Below, piece after piece: positions 1 through 9,169 of a DNA stretch of 64,000 nucleotides (its first letter is position 1; each line of letters starts with the position of its first letter). The stretch comes from Bacteroidales bacterium (GTDB lineage Bacteria; Bacteroidota; Bacteroidia; Bacteroidales; UBA10428), in assembly GCA_016938235.1 (NCBI GenBank), contig JAFGVA010000129.1, positions 16,187-80,186 on the forward strand. The letters run 5' to 3'. The translations under genes and the position numbers were made by a program. Below the pieces are notes generated by a model. The model searched no databases, was not told the DNA's origin, and saw nothing but the letters and a program-made list of their open reading frames with translations.

Positions 1-344
1 TTTTCTTTTTTCAGGTATTTAAAGATCGGATGCGCATTTTTTCCGTTTACATCAACCTTTGAAAACATGGGAAAACTAACCCCGTAATTTATCAGGCAGT
101 TTTCCTGTATGTCTTTTTCCGATCCTGGTTCCTGGTTACCAAACTGATTACAGGGAAATCCCAAAATAACCAAACCTTTATTTTTATATTCTTTGTAGAG
201 TTTTTCCAAACCCTCATACTGAGGTGTTAATCCACACTTGCTGGCTGTATTCACTACCAGAACAGCTTTTCCTTTAAATACTTCCATGCTAATTTCATTT
301 CCTTGAATGTTCCTAGCCTTAAACTCATGAAAATTGTTTTGCAT
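1..344 (-). CDS. Glutathione peroxidase (3' end of gene lies outside window)
   Basis: Minus-strand translation [75 protein letters not shown] has the [12 protein letters not shown] and [14 protein letters not shown] signatures of glutathione peroxidases. Not in the ORF track because it runs off the window. Confidence 0.93.
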   Translation of the reverse strand, partial: MQNNFHEFKARNIQGNEISMEVFKGKAVLVVNTASKCGLTPQYEGLEKLYKEYKNKGLVILGFPCNQFGNQEPGSEKDIQENCLINYGVSFPMFSKVDVNGKNAHPIFKYLKKE

Positions 345-358
345 CTATTATTGTTTTT

Positions 359-424
359 TAAAATCGTAAAAGATAAAATCGTAAGCGATACAAATATATG
401 AAAAAATATCGCACGCGACATATA
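359..424 (-). promoter_or_regulatory. Possible operator/promoter region of the glutathione peroxidase gene
   Basis: Direct repeat TAAAATCGTAA at 359-369 and 374-384, followed by GCGATA (385-390) / TATCGC (407-412) inverted repeat and a GCGACATAT half-site, directly upstream of the minus-strand gpx start. Confidence 0.4.
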
Positions 425-486
425 TTTAACAAAGTTTTAACGAATTTTAATCTGGCTTAAATATTTCGTTTTAACAAAGTCACAAC

Positions 487-535
487 TATGAACATTGAAC
501 TATGAAGTATGAACTTTGAACTAGAAACTTAAAAC
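487..535. repeat. Degenerate heptanucleotide tandem repeat (TGAACTA-like), 7 units
   Basis: TATGAAC ATTGAAC TATGAAG TATGAAC TTTGAAC TAGAAAC TTAAAAC read in phase; the last unit contains the stop codon (TTA, minus strand) of the CDS at 529..2658. Confidence 0.75.
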
Positions 536-2658
536 CTCACCCGGATTCCCGGCCCAAACAAAAAGAAAAACCTGTCAGCTGGTGGTAATTTCACATCCGA
601 CTTATTACTCAGCAGATAACCACAACCCAGGTATAAGGGGAAACTAAATTTACTGCTCTTGGTTGTTGGTGAAACACTACCCAGTACTACCATACTCAGA
701 TCCATTCCTTCTGATAGGTTAAAAGCATTTAATGCAAGAAAGCCGGCACCGATTTTATAGGGCCTGTAGGTGTTTATTTTGTCCGGATGATAAAAGCTGA
801 ATTCAGCAATCATCGCCATGCTTATTCCACTCAAAGAACCCAAACCCGATGTGGTGTCTTTGGGGTAAATTGTTAAGAGTCCGGCCGGGAAAGAAACATC
901 TATATTAAATGAATAGTTGCGTTTCAATATTATTTCAACTTCTTTTTCGAAGCCTTCGCCACCGTATTTCGATTTATCATGCGAAATCACAAGATTTATA
1001 CGACTCCACTCATCCAGCGAATATGTTGGTTTACGTATGTATTTATTCAGGCTAAAGTCGCCGCTAAAATTATCTTTTTTGCTGTAATGCCCTCCTCTGG
1101 GCGATTCACCCGATGGACAAATAACAATATTGTCTATCGTTTTCATCTCAATAAGCTCATTATTCTTGCCCGAAATCTGAACCTTAACAGTTAGGTATTG
1201 CTTACCGAATAAATCTTCATCGTCAATCTTTGAGGCATTAAATGTAAGGGTGAGATCTCTAATAACATCGTCATATAAAATGGGTTCTTTAACGCCCGAT
1301 ATTCTGCGACCAAAGTCGCCATAATTCACAAAAACAAAATCCAGTTCGCGTGGTCTCTGGTATTCTGTAACATTAAAAAAATGTCCCGTTGGATTCGAGT
1401 AATTGTATATCGTTAGCTTTCTTTTTGAGATATCTAAGGGTACCTTAAGTTTATAAAAAACTTCTTTCTCACTTTTTATTAAGGTATCGTATGTAACATT
1501 AAGTAGATCTTCAAAGTGAAAATCAGCCTTATGTAAGCCGTCACCATCAATTTTTAAATCAAAAGTTTCGCCCGGGTAAATGGTTGTGGATTCTTTCCAG
1601 TCGCCCCCCTCATGCAATACGCTTATTTTGCTTATTGAGGTTTCAGGTGTTATACTTACGTTTGTAATGAATTGAGGTAAATCGCCATCCTTAATATACA
1701 GATACCCTGAAGTGTTGTAATGCAGGTTATAAGGTCGAAGAACACATAGGGTTTTGTTGTTTGCCAGCCTTTGTTTGGTAAATATTTCAGCAATCAGGTT
1801 TCCTCCGGGAGCTTCCTGGGCTTCAACCCGGTATGTTTTCTGCAGTTGTAATAGATTGCTGCTTTCAAGCTGAATTTCAATCCCTTCAAGCTTGGTTTTT
1901 TCGCTTAATGTAAGTTCCGAATTATCCATGCTCAGAAACTGAAGTCTGCTGGCTTTCACATTAAATGTGAATTCAATCGGCGCTATACTGTATTTAATTT
2001 CTCCTTTTTCAGACAGGCTGGGTTTATTTGCAATAAGAAGAGCGGTTAATGGCTGTAAACCCAGTTTTTTTGGTATGATATGAAGAAAAACCTTGTCGTT
2101 TTCCGAGGTAAACCTGTAATCAATATTATCGGTAGTTATCCATTCGTTCGAAATATTCAGGTTTTTTGTATTATTCGAATTTACCTCGTATGTTTTTTCT
2201 TCACCAATAAAAAGCTGATCGTCATTTGGCTTTATCCAGGCATTGGTATTAGTGAGCGGCTGAAGATAAATATCGGCAATATCTGTAACAGAATCAGTTG
2301 TAATATCGAAACTAAACCGCAGCATTTCAGATTCTGTGAGGTCACGAAATTTAACCTTGAACCTATAAAATTTTTTTAGATCCTGAATAGAATCAATAAG
2401 TTCAAAGTCAGTTGATGACAATATTTTAAATTTCTCAAATTTCGTTTTTGGATAAATCCTGACTTCAAAAGTTTCCACTTCTGAGTTGTAATAGAACCAG
2501 GTTTTATCTATGCCATTTACCTCAATTTTGTTTTTTATTGAATTGTAAGTTGAGGTATCATTTACCAGTTCAATTTTACTGAAATACTTTTCCTGGGTCT
2601 GAGCCAGGGTTGATATGCAGATTACAACTAATGAAACAATAATTTTTTTTAATAACAT
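529..2658 (-). CDS. Hypothetical secreted protein with N-terminal signal peptide
   Basis: Long ORF, N-terminus MLLKKIIVSLVVICISTLAQTQ; beta-rich sequence, C-terminus ending FFFLFGPGIRVRF as in outer-membrane-type strands. No family recognised. Confidence 0.75.
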   Translation of the reverse strand: MLLKKIIVSLVVICISTLAQTQEKYFSKIELVNDTSTYNSIKNKIEVNGIDKTWFYYNSEVETFEVRIYPKTKFEKFKILSSTDFELIDSIQDLKKFYRFKVKFRDLTESEMLRFSFDITTDSVTDIADIYLQPLTNTNAWIKPNDDQLFIGEEKTYEVNSNNTKNLNISNEWITTDNIDYRFTSENDKVFLHIIPKKLGLQPLTALLIANKPSLSEKGEIKYSIAPIEFTFNVKASRLQFLSMDNSELTLSEKTKLEGIEIQLESSNLLQLQKTYRVEAQEAPGGNLIAEIFTKQRLANNKTLCVLRPYNLHYNTSGYLYIKDGDLPQFITNVSITPETSISKISVLHEGGDWKESTTIYPGETFDLKIDGDGLHKADFHFEDLLNVTYDTLIKSEKEVFYKLKVPLDISKRKLTIYNYSNPTGHFFNVTEYQRPRELDFVFVNYGDFGRRISGVKEPILYDDVIRDLTLTFNASKIDDEDLFGKQYLTVKVQISGKNNELIEMKTIDNIVICPSGESPRGGHYSKKDNFSGDFSLNKYIRKPTYSLDEWSRINLVISHDKSKYGGEGFEKEVEIILKRNYSFNIDVSFPAGLLTIYPKDTTSGLGSLSGISMAMIAEFSFYHPDKINTYRPYKIGAGFLALNAFNLSEGMDLSMVVLGSVSPTTKSSKFSFPLYLGCGYLLSNKSDVKLPPADRFFFLFGPGIRVRF

Positions 2659-2927
2659 ACCCTGATATTACGTCCCCTGTTAAACGAATGATTATAATTC
2701 AACAAAAATAAAGTTAATACAAGAATCATTATCCTATACGAACGAACTTCATTTGGGTTTAGTATAATATTAAAAAAAGTAGATTCAATTATTTTTTCAG
2801 GGGTTTTTACTGAAATACAGCAGCATATGCAAGCCTTTCGATAAAACATGATTTTTATCCAGCTTGATAAATGTTAGCCTTTTTAACGTTCAGGTTTAAT
2901 AAATTAGTAAGGAATAAAGGATTCGGA

Positions 2928-4964
2928 ATGATAAACTCAACATTAATAAATCCCGGGAGTATAGCCATAGTTGGCGCTTCAAAAAATCTTGAAAAACCAG
3001 GGGGCAGGTTGGTTGTTAATCTCGTTGATCAAGGTTTTAAGGGTGAAGTTTATCCGGTTAATCCAAAAGAAAATGAAATTTATGGATTAAAAGTATATCA
3101 AAACATCGAATCCTTACCACAAACCGATATGGCTGTATTAGCAGTACCTGCACTTGTTTGTGTCGAAGTGGCCGAACAGATGGTTCTGACCAAATCAACC
3201 AAAGCTTTTATTATTATCTCAGCCGGTTTTTCTGAAATGGGAGAAGAAGGCCGGGCTTTAGAGAACAGGATAAAATCTCTTGCTGAACAATACCATGTAT
3301 CTGTTATAGGGCCGAACTGCATTGGCGTATTAAACAATAACTATAAAGCAGTATTTACTTCTCCTCTTCCAAAAAATAATCCCGGAGGAGTCGATTTTGT
3401 TTCTGCTTCGGGGGCTTTTGCTGTGTTTCTGTTTGAAATGGCTGCAAAATATGGATTACAATTTGGCGATATTTTTACAGTGGGAAATTCGGTCAATATT
3501 GGTGTTGAAGAAGTTCTTAAATACTGGAACGATACTTTCCGACCCGGAAAATCGGGCATAGTAAAAATGGTTTATGCTGAGCAGATTCGAAAACCCGCCA
3601 TGTTTTTTGAGCAAATACAAAAACTTAGTAAAAAACACTGCCATGTAATTGTTCTGAAAACAGGCGATTCTGAAGCCGGTGCCCGGGCGGCATACTCGCA
3701 TACCGGTTCTATGGCCGGTGATGCTGAAGCTTACAATTACCTTATAGAAAAAGCAGGAGCAATACGTTGTTTTAGCCGTGAAGAAATGGTGTACATTGCA
3801 AATATTTTATCGCAACGGGAACTAAAAGGAAAAAATCTGGCAATTATTACTCATGCGGGTGGTCCTGGTGTAATGCTAACCGACCAGTTACAAAAGTCCG
3901 GTTTTAAGGTTCCCGAACTTGACGATTTAACAAAGAAAAAACTATTGACAAAATTAAACCCCGGTTCTTCTGCTGTTAACCCCGTTGATATGCTTGCTAC
4001 AGCTAATAAAGAGCAACTTTCATTTGCAATTTCAACATGTGAAAACCTTAAATATATTGACGGCTTAGTTGTTATTTACGGTAAAACCGGAATGGAAGAC
4101 TTATTTAAAACGTATGAAGTTTTACATGAATCCGTATTGAAATGCACTAAGCCTGTTTATACAGTTTTACCCTCGATTAGTTCGGGTGCAGAAGAAACAC
4201 AGTACTTTACCGATAAAGGCCATGCCGTTTATACAGATGAAGTGATTTTTGGACGTTGTCTTGATTTTGTAAATCGTATTCCTGAGTTGAATAATTTCCA
4301 GCTTTATATTGATGAAGGCACATTTGAGAATTGTGCAAAACTGCAAGTATTAAGTGAAGATAAAGTTCAGGAAAGACTAAAATGGTCGGGGATTCCATAT
4401 GTTCACAGTTTTATTTTAAATTCTGAAAAGGATATTGATAAACTTAGGGAAACTAATTATCCGCTTGTTGCAAAAGTTATGGGGATCTTACACAAGACTG
4501 AAAGCCGCGGCGTAATTCTGAATATTCAAAACAAGCATGAACTTACAGAAAGTTTTAAAACATTAATCGGGATTAAAGGAGCAACCGGAGTATTGGTTCA
4601 GGAAATGCTTAACGGAGTTGAATTGTACCTGGGAGGTAAAAAACATTCTGGTATTGGTTATTCGGTTCATGCCGGAATTGGGGGAGTATTTGTCGAGCTA
4701 ATGAAAGATTTTGTTTCAAGCCTGGCACCTGTTAATGTTGAAGAAGCAAAGTATTTACTTTCAAAACTTAAAGCAAAAAAAGTTTTTGAAGGATTCAGAA
4801 ATATGGAAGCAGTAGACCTTGATACTTTTGCACAGCTATTTGCTTCTTTTTCCACAATCTTCGAAAAATACCCCGACATTACAGAAATAGATCTCAATCC
4901 TTTAATTGCAAAAGGAGATAAAATAATTGCTGTTGATGCAAGAATTATTGTAGAAGCTAAATAA
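2928..4964 (+). CDS. Acyl-CoA/acetyl-CoA synthetase (ADP-forming), fused alpha-beta subunits
   Basis: INPGSIAIVGASKNLEKPGGRLVVNLVDQGFKGEVYPVNPKENEIYGLKVY (CoA-binding), AYSHTGSMAGD, and C-terminal ATP-grasp region. ORF opens at 2871 but MINSTLINPG (2928) is the more likely start. Confidence 0.92.
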   Translation: MINSTLINPGSIAIVGASKNLEKPGGRLVVNLVDQGFKGEVYPVNPKENEIYGLKVYQNIESLPQTDMAVLAVPALVCVEVAEQMVLTKSTKAFIIISAGFSEMGEEGRALENRIKSLAEQYHVSVIGPNCIGVLNNNYKAVFTSPLPKNNPGGVDFVSASGAFAVFLFEMAAKYGLQFGDIFTVGNSVNIGVEEVLKYWNDTFRPGKSGIVKMVYAEQIRKPAMFFEQIQKLSKKHCHVIVLKTGDSEAGARAAYSHTGSMAGDAEAYNYLIEKAGAIRCFSREEMVYIANILSQRELKGKNLAIITHAGGPGVMLTDQLQKSGFKVPELDDLTKKKLLTKLNPGSSAVNPVDMLATANKEQLSFAISTCENLKYIDGLVVIYGKTGMEDLFKTYEVLHESVLKCTKPVYTVLPSISSGAEETQYFTDKGHAVYTDEVIFGRCLDFVNRIPELNNFQLYIDEGTFENCAKLQVLSEDKVQERLKWSGIPYVHSFILNSEKDIDKLRETNYPLVAKVMGILHKTESRGVILNIQNKHELTESFKTLIGIKGATGVLVQEMLNGVELYLGGKKHSGIGYSVHAGIGGVFVELMKDFVSSLAPVNVEEAKYLLSKLKAKKVFEGFRNMEAVDLDTFAQLFASFSTIFEKYPDITEIDLNPLIAKGDKIIAVDARIIVEAK

Positions 4965-4973
4965 AGTATTCCT

Positions 4974-6281
4974 ATGGTCTCATTACCGTATACTAACGAA
5001 CTAATTGAACAAGTGCTGTCTGATACCGGTATCAGGAGTGCTTCCAGTGCTTCAATACGCGAAGTTGTAGCTATTATTAAAGCTCTTGAAGAAAAATCGG
5101 GAGTCGATTTTATCAGGATGGATATGGGAGTCCCCGGAGTGCCTGCTCCCCCGTGTGGAATAGAAGCCGAAATAGCTGCACTATATGAAGGAAAACCTGC
5201 CATATATGGTCAAATAGATGGAATTCCGATTCTGAAACAAGAAGCAAGCAGGTTTGTCAAAAACTTTATTGATATTGATGTTTCAGCACGATCGTGTATA
5301 GTTACAGCCGGTTCTATGATGGGTTCTATGATAACATTTATGGTTGCGGCAAAGCGCGAAGTAAGCCGACAGGGGGTCTTGTTTATCGACCCGGGATTTC
5401 CGGTTCAAAAGAAGCAAGCTACAGTATTAAATCTACCAATTTTTAGTTTTGATATATATAAGTACAGGGGAGAAAAGCTCTACGATAAGCTGGAAGATTT
5501 TTGTGCGAAGAATGGAATATCAGTTATTGTTTATTCCAATCCGAATAATCCTACCTGGATTTGTCTCACTGAAACTGAATTAAAAGCAATTGCAAAGGTT
5601 GCTAACGCACATGATATTATTGTTGTTGAAGATTTAGCCTATTTTGGTATGGACTTCAGGCATGACTATGGAGTGCCGGGCAAGGCTCCTTTTCAGCCCA
5701 GTATTGCCAAATATACCTTTAATTACTTCATATTATTTTCAAGTTCCAAGGTATTTAGTTATGCAGGGCAGCGTTGCGGGATAATGATGGTATCCGATTC
5801 TCTTTATGAAAGGGTGTACCCCGATTTACTTCGCATAGGAGACAACGACCGGTTAGGGCCGGCTCTTGTGCAGGATGGGGTATATGTGCTTTCGGCAGGT
5901 GCAAGTCATACGGCACAATATGGTCTTGCCGGCATGTTAAAAGCATCAAATGAGGGAGAATATAAATTCCTCGAACATGTTAAAATATATGGTGAAAAAG
6001 CCAGAGAGATGAAAAAAATATTTATTGATAATGGCTTCCGGATATTGTATGATAAGGATGGAGATGAGGATCTGGCAGATGGGTTTTATTTCACAGTAAC
6101 CTATTCAGGACTTGATTCCGAAGAATTAAGCAGGAGATTTTTTAGAAGTGGACTTGGAACGGTGTCTTTAAAAATTATGGGTAGTCGGGAAAAACCTGGG
6201 GTTAGAATTAGCACATCAAAGATTGATAAAAACCAATTTAACCTGCTTAACGAAAGGCTTATAATTTTTAACAATTTGTAA
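4974..6281 (+). CDS. Pyridoxal phosphate-dependent aminotransferase, class I/II
   Basis: YSNPNNPTW, VVEDLAYFGMDF and FSSSKVFSYAGQRCG (PLP lysine region) motifs; 10 bp downstream of the acyl-CoA synthetase. Confidence 0.9.
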   Translation: MVSLPYTNELIEQVLSDTGIRSASSASIREVVAIIKALEEKSGVDFIRMDMGVPGVPAPPCGIEAEIAALYEGKPAIYGQIDGIPILKQEASRFVKNFIDIDVSARSCIVTAGSMMGSMITFMVAAKREVSRQGVLFIDPGFPVQKKQATVLNLPIFSFDIYKYRGEKLYDKLEDFCAKNGISVIVYSNPNNPTWICLTETELKAIAKVANAHDIIVVEDLAYFGMDFRHDYGVPGKAPFQPSIAKYTFNYFILFSSSKVFSYAGQRCGIMMVSDSLYERVYPDLLRIGDNDRLGPALVQDGVYVLSAGASHTAQYGLAGMLKASNEGEYKFLEHVKIYGEKAREMKKIFIDNGFRILYDKDGDEDLADGFYFTVTYSGLDSEELSRRFFRSGLGTVSLKIMGSREKPGVRISTSKIDKNQFNLLNERLIIFNNL

Positions 6282-6370
6282 GTTGTAGTTAAAAAGTATG
6301 GTTTTTTAAATCAAAATTGATAATATTGAGGCCTCGTATTTAAATCAACTTATTAAAATTTTAAATGCAT

Positions 6371-6398
6371 ATTGCGTAAATTGTTGTATTTATGCAAT
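6371..6398. promoter_or_regulatory. Near-perfect inverted repeat upstream of the 4Fe-4S subunit gene
   Basis: ATTGCGTAAAT-TGTTGT-ATTTATGCAAT: 11-nt arms with one mismatch, 25 bp before the ATG at 6423. Confidence 0.45.
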
Positions 6399-6422
6399 TT
6401 AATCCTAAATAAACGTTTTATT

Positions 6423-6650
6423 ATGGCAAAAATGAAAGGGGCAGTGGTCGTTGATGTCGAGCGATGCAAAGGATGTGAACTTTGTATAGTGAATTGTCCG
6501 CAGGGGGTATTAGCCAACTTAAAATCGCAAGTCAATGCTAAGGGTTACCCATACGTATATATGAAAAATCCCGATGATTGTACGGGATGCACAAATTGTG
6601 CAGTTGTCTGTCCTGACGGGGTTTTAACTGTTTATCGAATTAAAGTCTAA
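6423..6650 (+). CDS. 4Fe-4S ferredoxin-type subunit of 2-oxoacid:ferredoxin oxidoreductase (delta)
   Basis: Two clusters: CKGCELCIVNCPQGV and CTGCTNCAVVCPDGV; ORF-track start at 6372 is a TTG, ATG at 6423 (MAKMKGAVVVDVERCKGC) is more plausible. Confidence 0.9.
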   Translation: MAKMKGAVVVDVERCKGCELCIVNCPQGVLANLKSQVNAKGYPYVYMKNPDDCTGCTNCAVVCPDGVLTVYRIKV

Positions 6651-6668
6651 TCCAAAATATACTTCCGA

Positions 6669-7736
6669 ATGGGGGAATTAAAATTAATGAAAGGCAACGA
6701 GGCTGTTGCCGAAGCAGCCATTCGTGCAGGTGTTGATGCATATTTCGGATATCCTATTACACCTCAGTCAGAGGTTATGGAATATCTTGCTGCAGAGCAA
6801 CCACACAAACGCACAGGAATGGTATTACTACAGGCCGAAAGCGAAATCGCTGCCATAAATATGGTTTACGGTGCTGCAAGTACCGGAAAAAAAGCCATGA
6901 CATCATCTTCAAGTCCGGGTATTAGTTTAAAAATGGAAGGTATATCATACCTTGCCGGAGCCGAATTGCCTTGTGTAGTTGTAAATGTTGTAAGAGGTGG
7001 GCCTGGATTAGGTACCATACAACCATCGCAGGCCGATTATTTTCAGGCTACAAAAGGCGGTGGACATGGCGACTATCATATGTTGGTTCTTGCGCCAGCT
7101 TCAGTACAGGAAATGTCTGATTTTGTGAAACTTGGTTTTGATCTCGCCTTTAAATACCGCAATCCGGTGATGATTTTATCCGATGGGGTTATTGGTCAGA
7201 TGATGGAGAAAGTCGAACTTTTTGATCCAATACCTCGTTGTACAGAATTCAATGAAGAATGGATGCTTACAGGTAAAACTGCGGATCGTGAAAAAAGAGT
7301 TGTTACCTCTCTTGATTTGGATTCTGCGAAAATGGAAAAACACAATCTGGATCTTGTTGCTAAATATAAAAAGATGCAAGAAAACGAGGTCAGATACGAA
7401 GAATTTCAGGTCGAAGATGCAGAATATCTGTTTGTTGCTTATGGTTGTTCAGCAAGAATATGCCAGAAAACAGTGAAGATAGCCAGGGAAATGGGACATA
7501 AGGTTGGTTTATTAAGACCTATTACTCTTTACCCATATCCATCGAAAAGACTTAATGAACTTGCAGATAGACTTAAGGGCATATTGTCTGTTGAATTAAA
7601 CAGTGGACAAATGATTGAAGACGTTAAGCTTGCCGTAAATGGTAAAACCAAGGTTGAGCATTATGGCCGGATGGGTGGAATGATTCATTCTCCTGAACAG
7701 GTACTTTGCGCTTTTGAAGAATTCTTATTGAAATAG
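6669..7736 (+). CDS. 2-oxoacid:ferredoxin oxidoreductase, VorB/KorA-type alpha subunit
   Basis: MKGNEAVAEAAIRAGVDAYFGYPITPQSEVMEYLA, SSPGISLKMEGISYLAGAELPCVVVNVVRGGPGLGTIQPSQADY. Confidence 0.93.
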   Translation: MGELKLMKGNEAVAEAAIRAGVDAYFGYPITPQSEVMEYLAAEQPHKRTGMVLLQAESEIAAINMVYGAASTGKKAMTSSSSPGISLKMEGISYLAGAELPCVVVNVVRGGPGLGTIQPSQADYFQATKGGGHGDYHMLVLAPASVQEMSDFVKLGFDLAFKYRNPVMILSDGVIGQMMEKVELFDPIPRCTEFNEEWMLTGKTADREKRVVTSLDLDSAKMEKHNLDLVAKYKKMQENEVRYEEFQVEDAEYLFVAYGCSARICQKTVKIAREMGHKVGLLRPITLYPYPSKRLNELADRLKGILSVELNSGQMIEDVKLAVNGKTKVEHYGRMGGMIHSPEQVLCAFEEFLLK

Positions 7737-7738
7737 TT

Positions 7739-8518
7739 ATGGATGTAAAAGATATAATAAAACCAGAAAACCTGGTATATGAGCGTACTAAAAATCTAAC
7801 AGATAAAGCGCTGTCCTATTGTCCGGGTTGTGGACATGGTGTTGTTCATCGGTTAACTATGGAAGTTCTCGAAGAACTGCAGATAACACAAGATACCATT
7901 GGCGTAGCTTCTGTTGGATGTTCTGTATTGGCATATGAGTTTATGAATATTGATATGACACAGGCACCTCATGGACGCGCAACAGCTGCAGCTACCGGAA
8001 TAAAACGTTGCTGGCCCGATAAATATGTGTTCACTTATCAGGGCGATGGTGATTTAGCAGCTATTGGTACTGCCGAAACTATTCATTCCTGTAACAGGGG
8101 AGAGAACTTCACTGTAATCTTTATCAATAATGGCATTTATGGGATGACCGGTGGACAAATGGCGCCCACTACCTTACCCGGAATGAAATCCTCAACAACA
8201 CCTTATGGGCGTGAGGTTGAATTAATGGGTAACCCTATAAAAATGACTGAATTAGTAGCTCAGCTTCCGGGCACCTACTATGTTACCAGGCAATCGGTTC
8301 ATACACCCGCTAATGTTAGAAAAGCAAAAAAGGCCATTCGTATAGCTTTTGAAAACCAAAAACTTAATAAAGGATTATCATTTGTTGAAATAGTATCAAA
8401 TTGTAATTCAGGCTGGAAAATGACCCCGGTTGATTCCAATATATGGATGGAAGAAAATATGTTTCCTTTTTATCCATTAGGTGATATAAAAGTTAATGGT
8501 GAATTGGTAACCAAATAA
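7739..8518 (+). CDS. 2-oxoacid:ferredoxin oxidoreductase, TPP-binding beta subunit
   Basis: YCPGCGHGVVHRL, QGDGDLAAIGTAETIHSCNRGENFTVIFINNGIYGMTGGQMAPTTLPG. Confidence 0.94.
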   Translation: MDVKDIIKPENLVYERTKNLTDKALSYCPGCGHGVVHRLTMEVLEELQITQDTIGVASVGCSVLAYEFMNIDMTQAPHGRATAAATGIKRCWPDKYVFTYQGDGDLAAIGTAETIHSCNRGENFTVIFINNGIYGMTGGQMAPTTLPGMKSSTTPYGREVELMGNPIKMTELVAQLPGTYYVTRQSVHTPANVRKAKKAIRIAFENQKLNKGLSFVEIVSNCNSGWKMTPVDSNIWMEENMFPFYPLGDIKVNGELVTK

Positions 8519-8529
8519 ATTCGATTGTA

Positions 8530-9090
8530 ATGAATGAAGAAATAATTATTGCAGGTTTTGGTGGTCAGGGTGTACTTTCAATGGGAAAGATTCTTGCTTA
8601 CTCAGGAATAATGCGAAACCTGGAAGTTAGCTGGATGCCGTCGTACGGACCTGAAATGCGGGGTGGTACCGCAAATGTTACAGTTATTCTCAGTGAAGAA
8701 CGAATAAGCTCACCCATAATAAATATTTTTGATTCAGCCATAATATTGAATCAGCAATCGCTCGATAAGTTTGAGCGCAAGGTTAGACCAGGAGGCCTGT
8801 TGTTATACGATACAAATGGCATTACACGCCATCCTGAGCGTACCGATATTGATATTTACCAGGTGGAAGCTGCTGCAGAATCTGCAAGAATTGATAACCT
8901 GCGTGTATTTAATATGATAGTGTTAGGTGCTTACCTGAAATTAAAAGATTTTTTAAAGCTTGAACATGTAATTGAAGGTCTTGAAAAATCTTTACCTCCA
9001 CGCTACCATCATTTAATCGAAGCTAATGCCGATGCATTGAAAATAGGAATGAATATTGTTAAGCCCTATTCAGCTGAACTGGCTAAATAA
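8530..9090 (+). CDS. 2-oxoacid:ferredoxin oxidoreductase, gamma subunit
   Basis: IIIAGFGGQGVLSMGKILAYSGI...SWMPSYGPEMRGGTANVTVILSEERISSPII. Confidence 0.93.
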   Translation: MNEEIIIAGFGGQGVLSMGKILAYSGIMRNLEVSWMPSYGPEMRGGTANVTVILSEERISSPIINIFDSAIILNQQSLDKFERKVRPGGLLLYDTNGITRHPERTDIDIYQVEAAAESARIDNLRVFNMIVLGAYLKLKDFLKLEHVIEGLEKSLPPRYHHLIEANADALKIGMNIVKPYSAELAK

Positions 9091-9110
9091 ACAACACACA
9101 AAATTAACTT

Positions 9111-9141
9111 AAAGCGAATCCGGTGAGGGTTCGCTTTTTTT
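9111..9141 (+). terminator. Rho-independent terminator of the oxidoreductase operon
   Basis: AAAGCGAA TCCGGTGAGGG TTCGCTTT followed by T-run. Confidence 0.8.
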
Positions 9142-9169
9142 ATACATTAGTAGCTCATAAATCAGTTTC

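Noticed and set aside
4667-5203. 178-aa minus-strand ORF
   Set aside because: Fully antisense to the well-supported acyl-CoA synthetase and aminotransferase genes; Ser/Ile-rich shadow composition.
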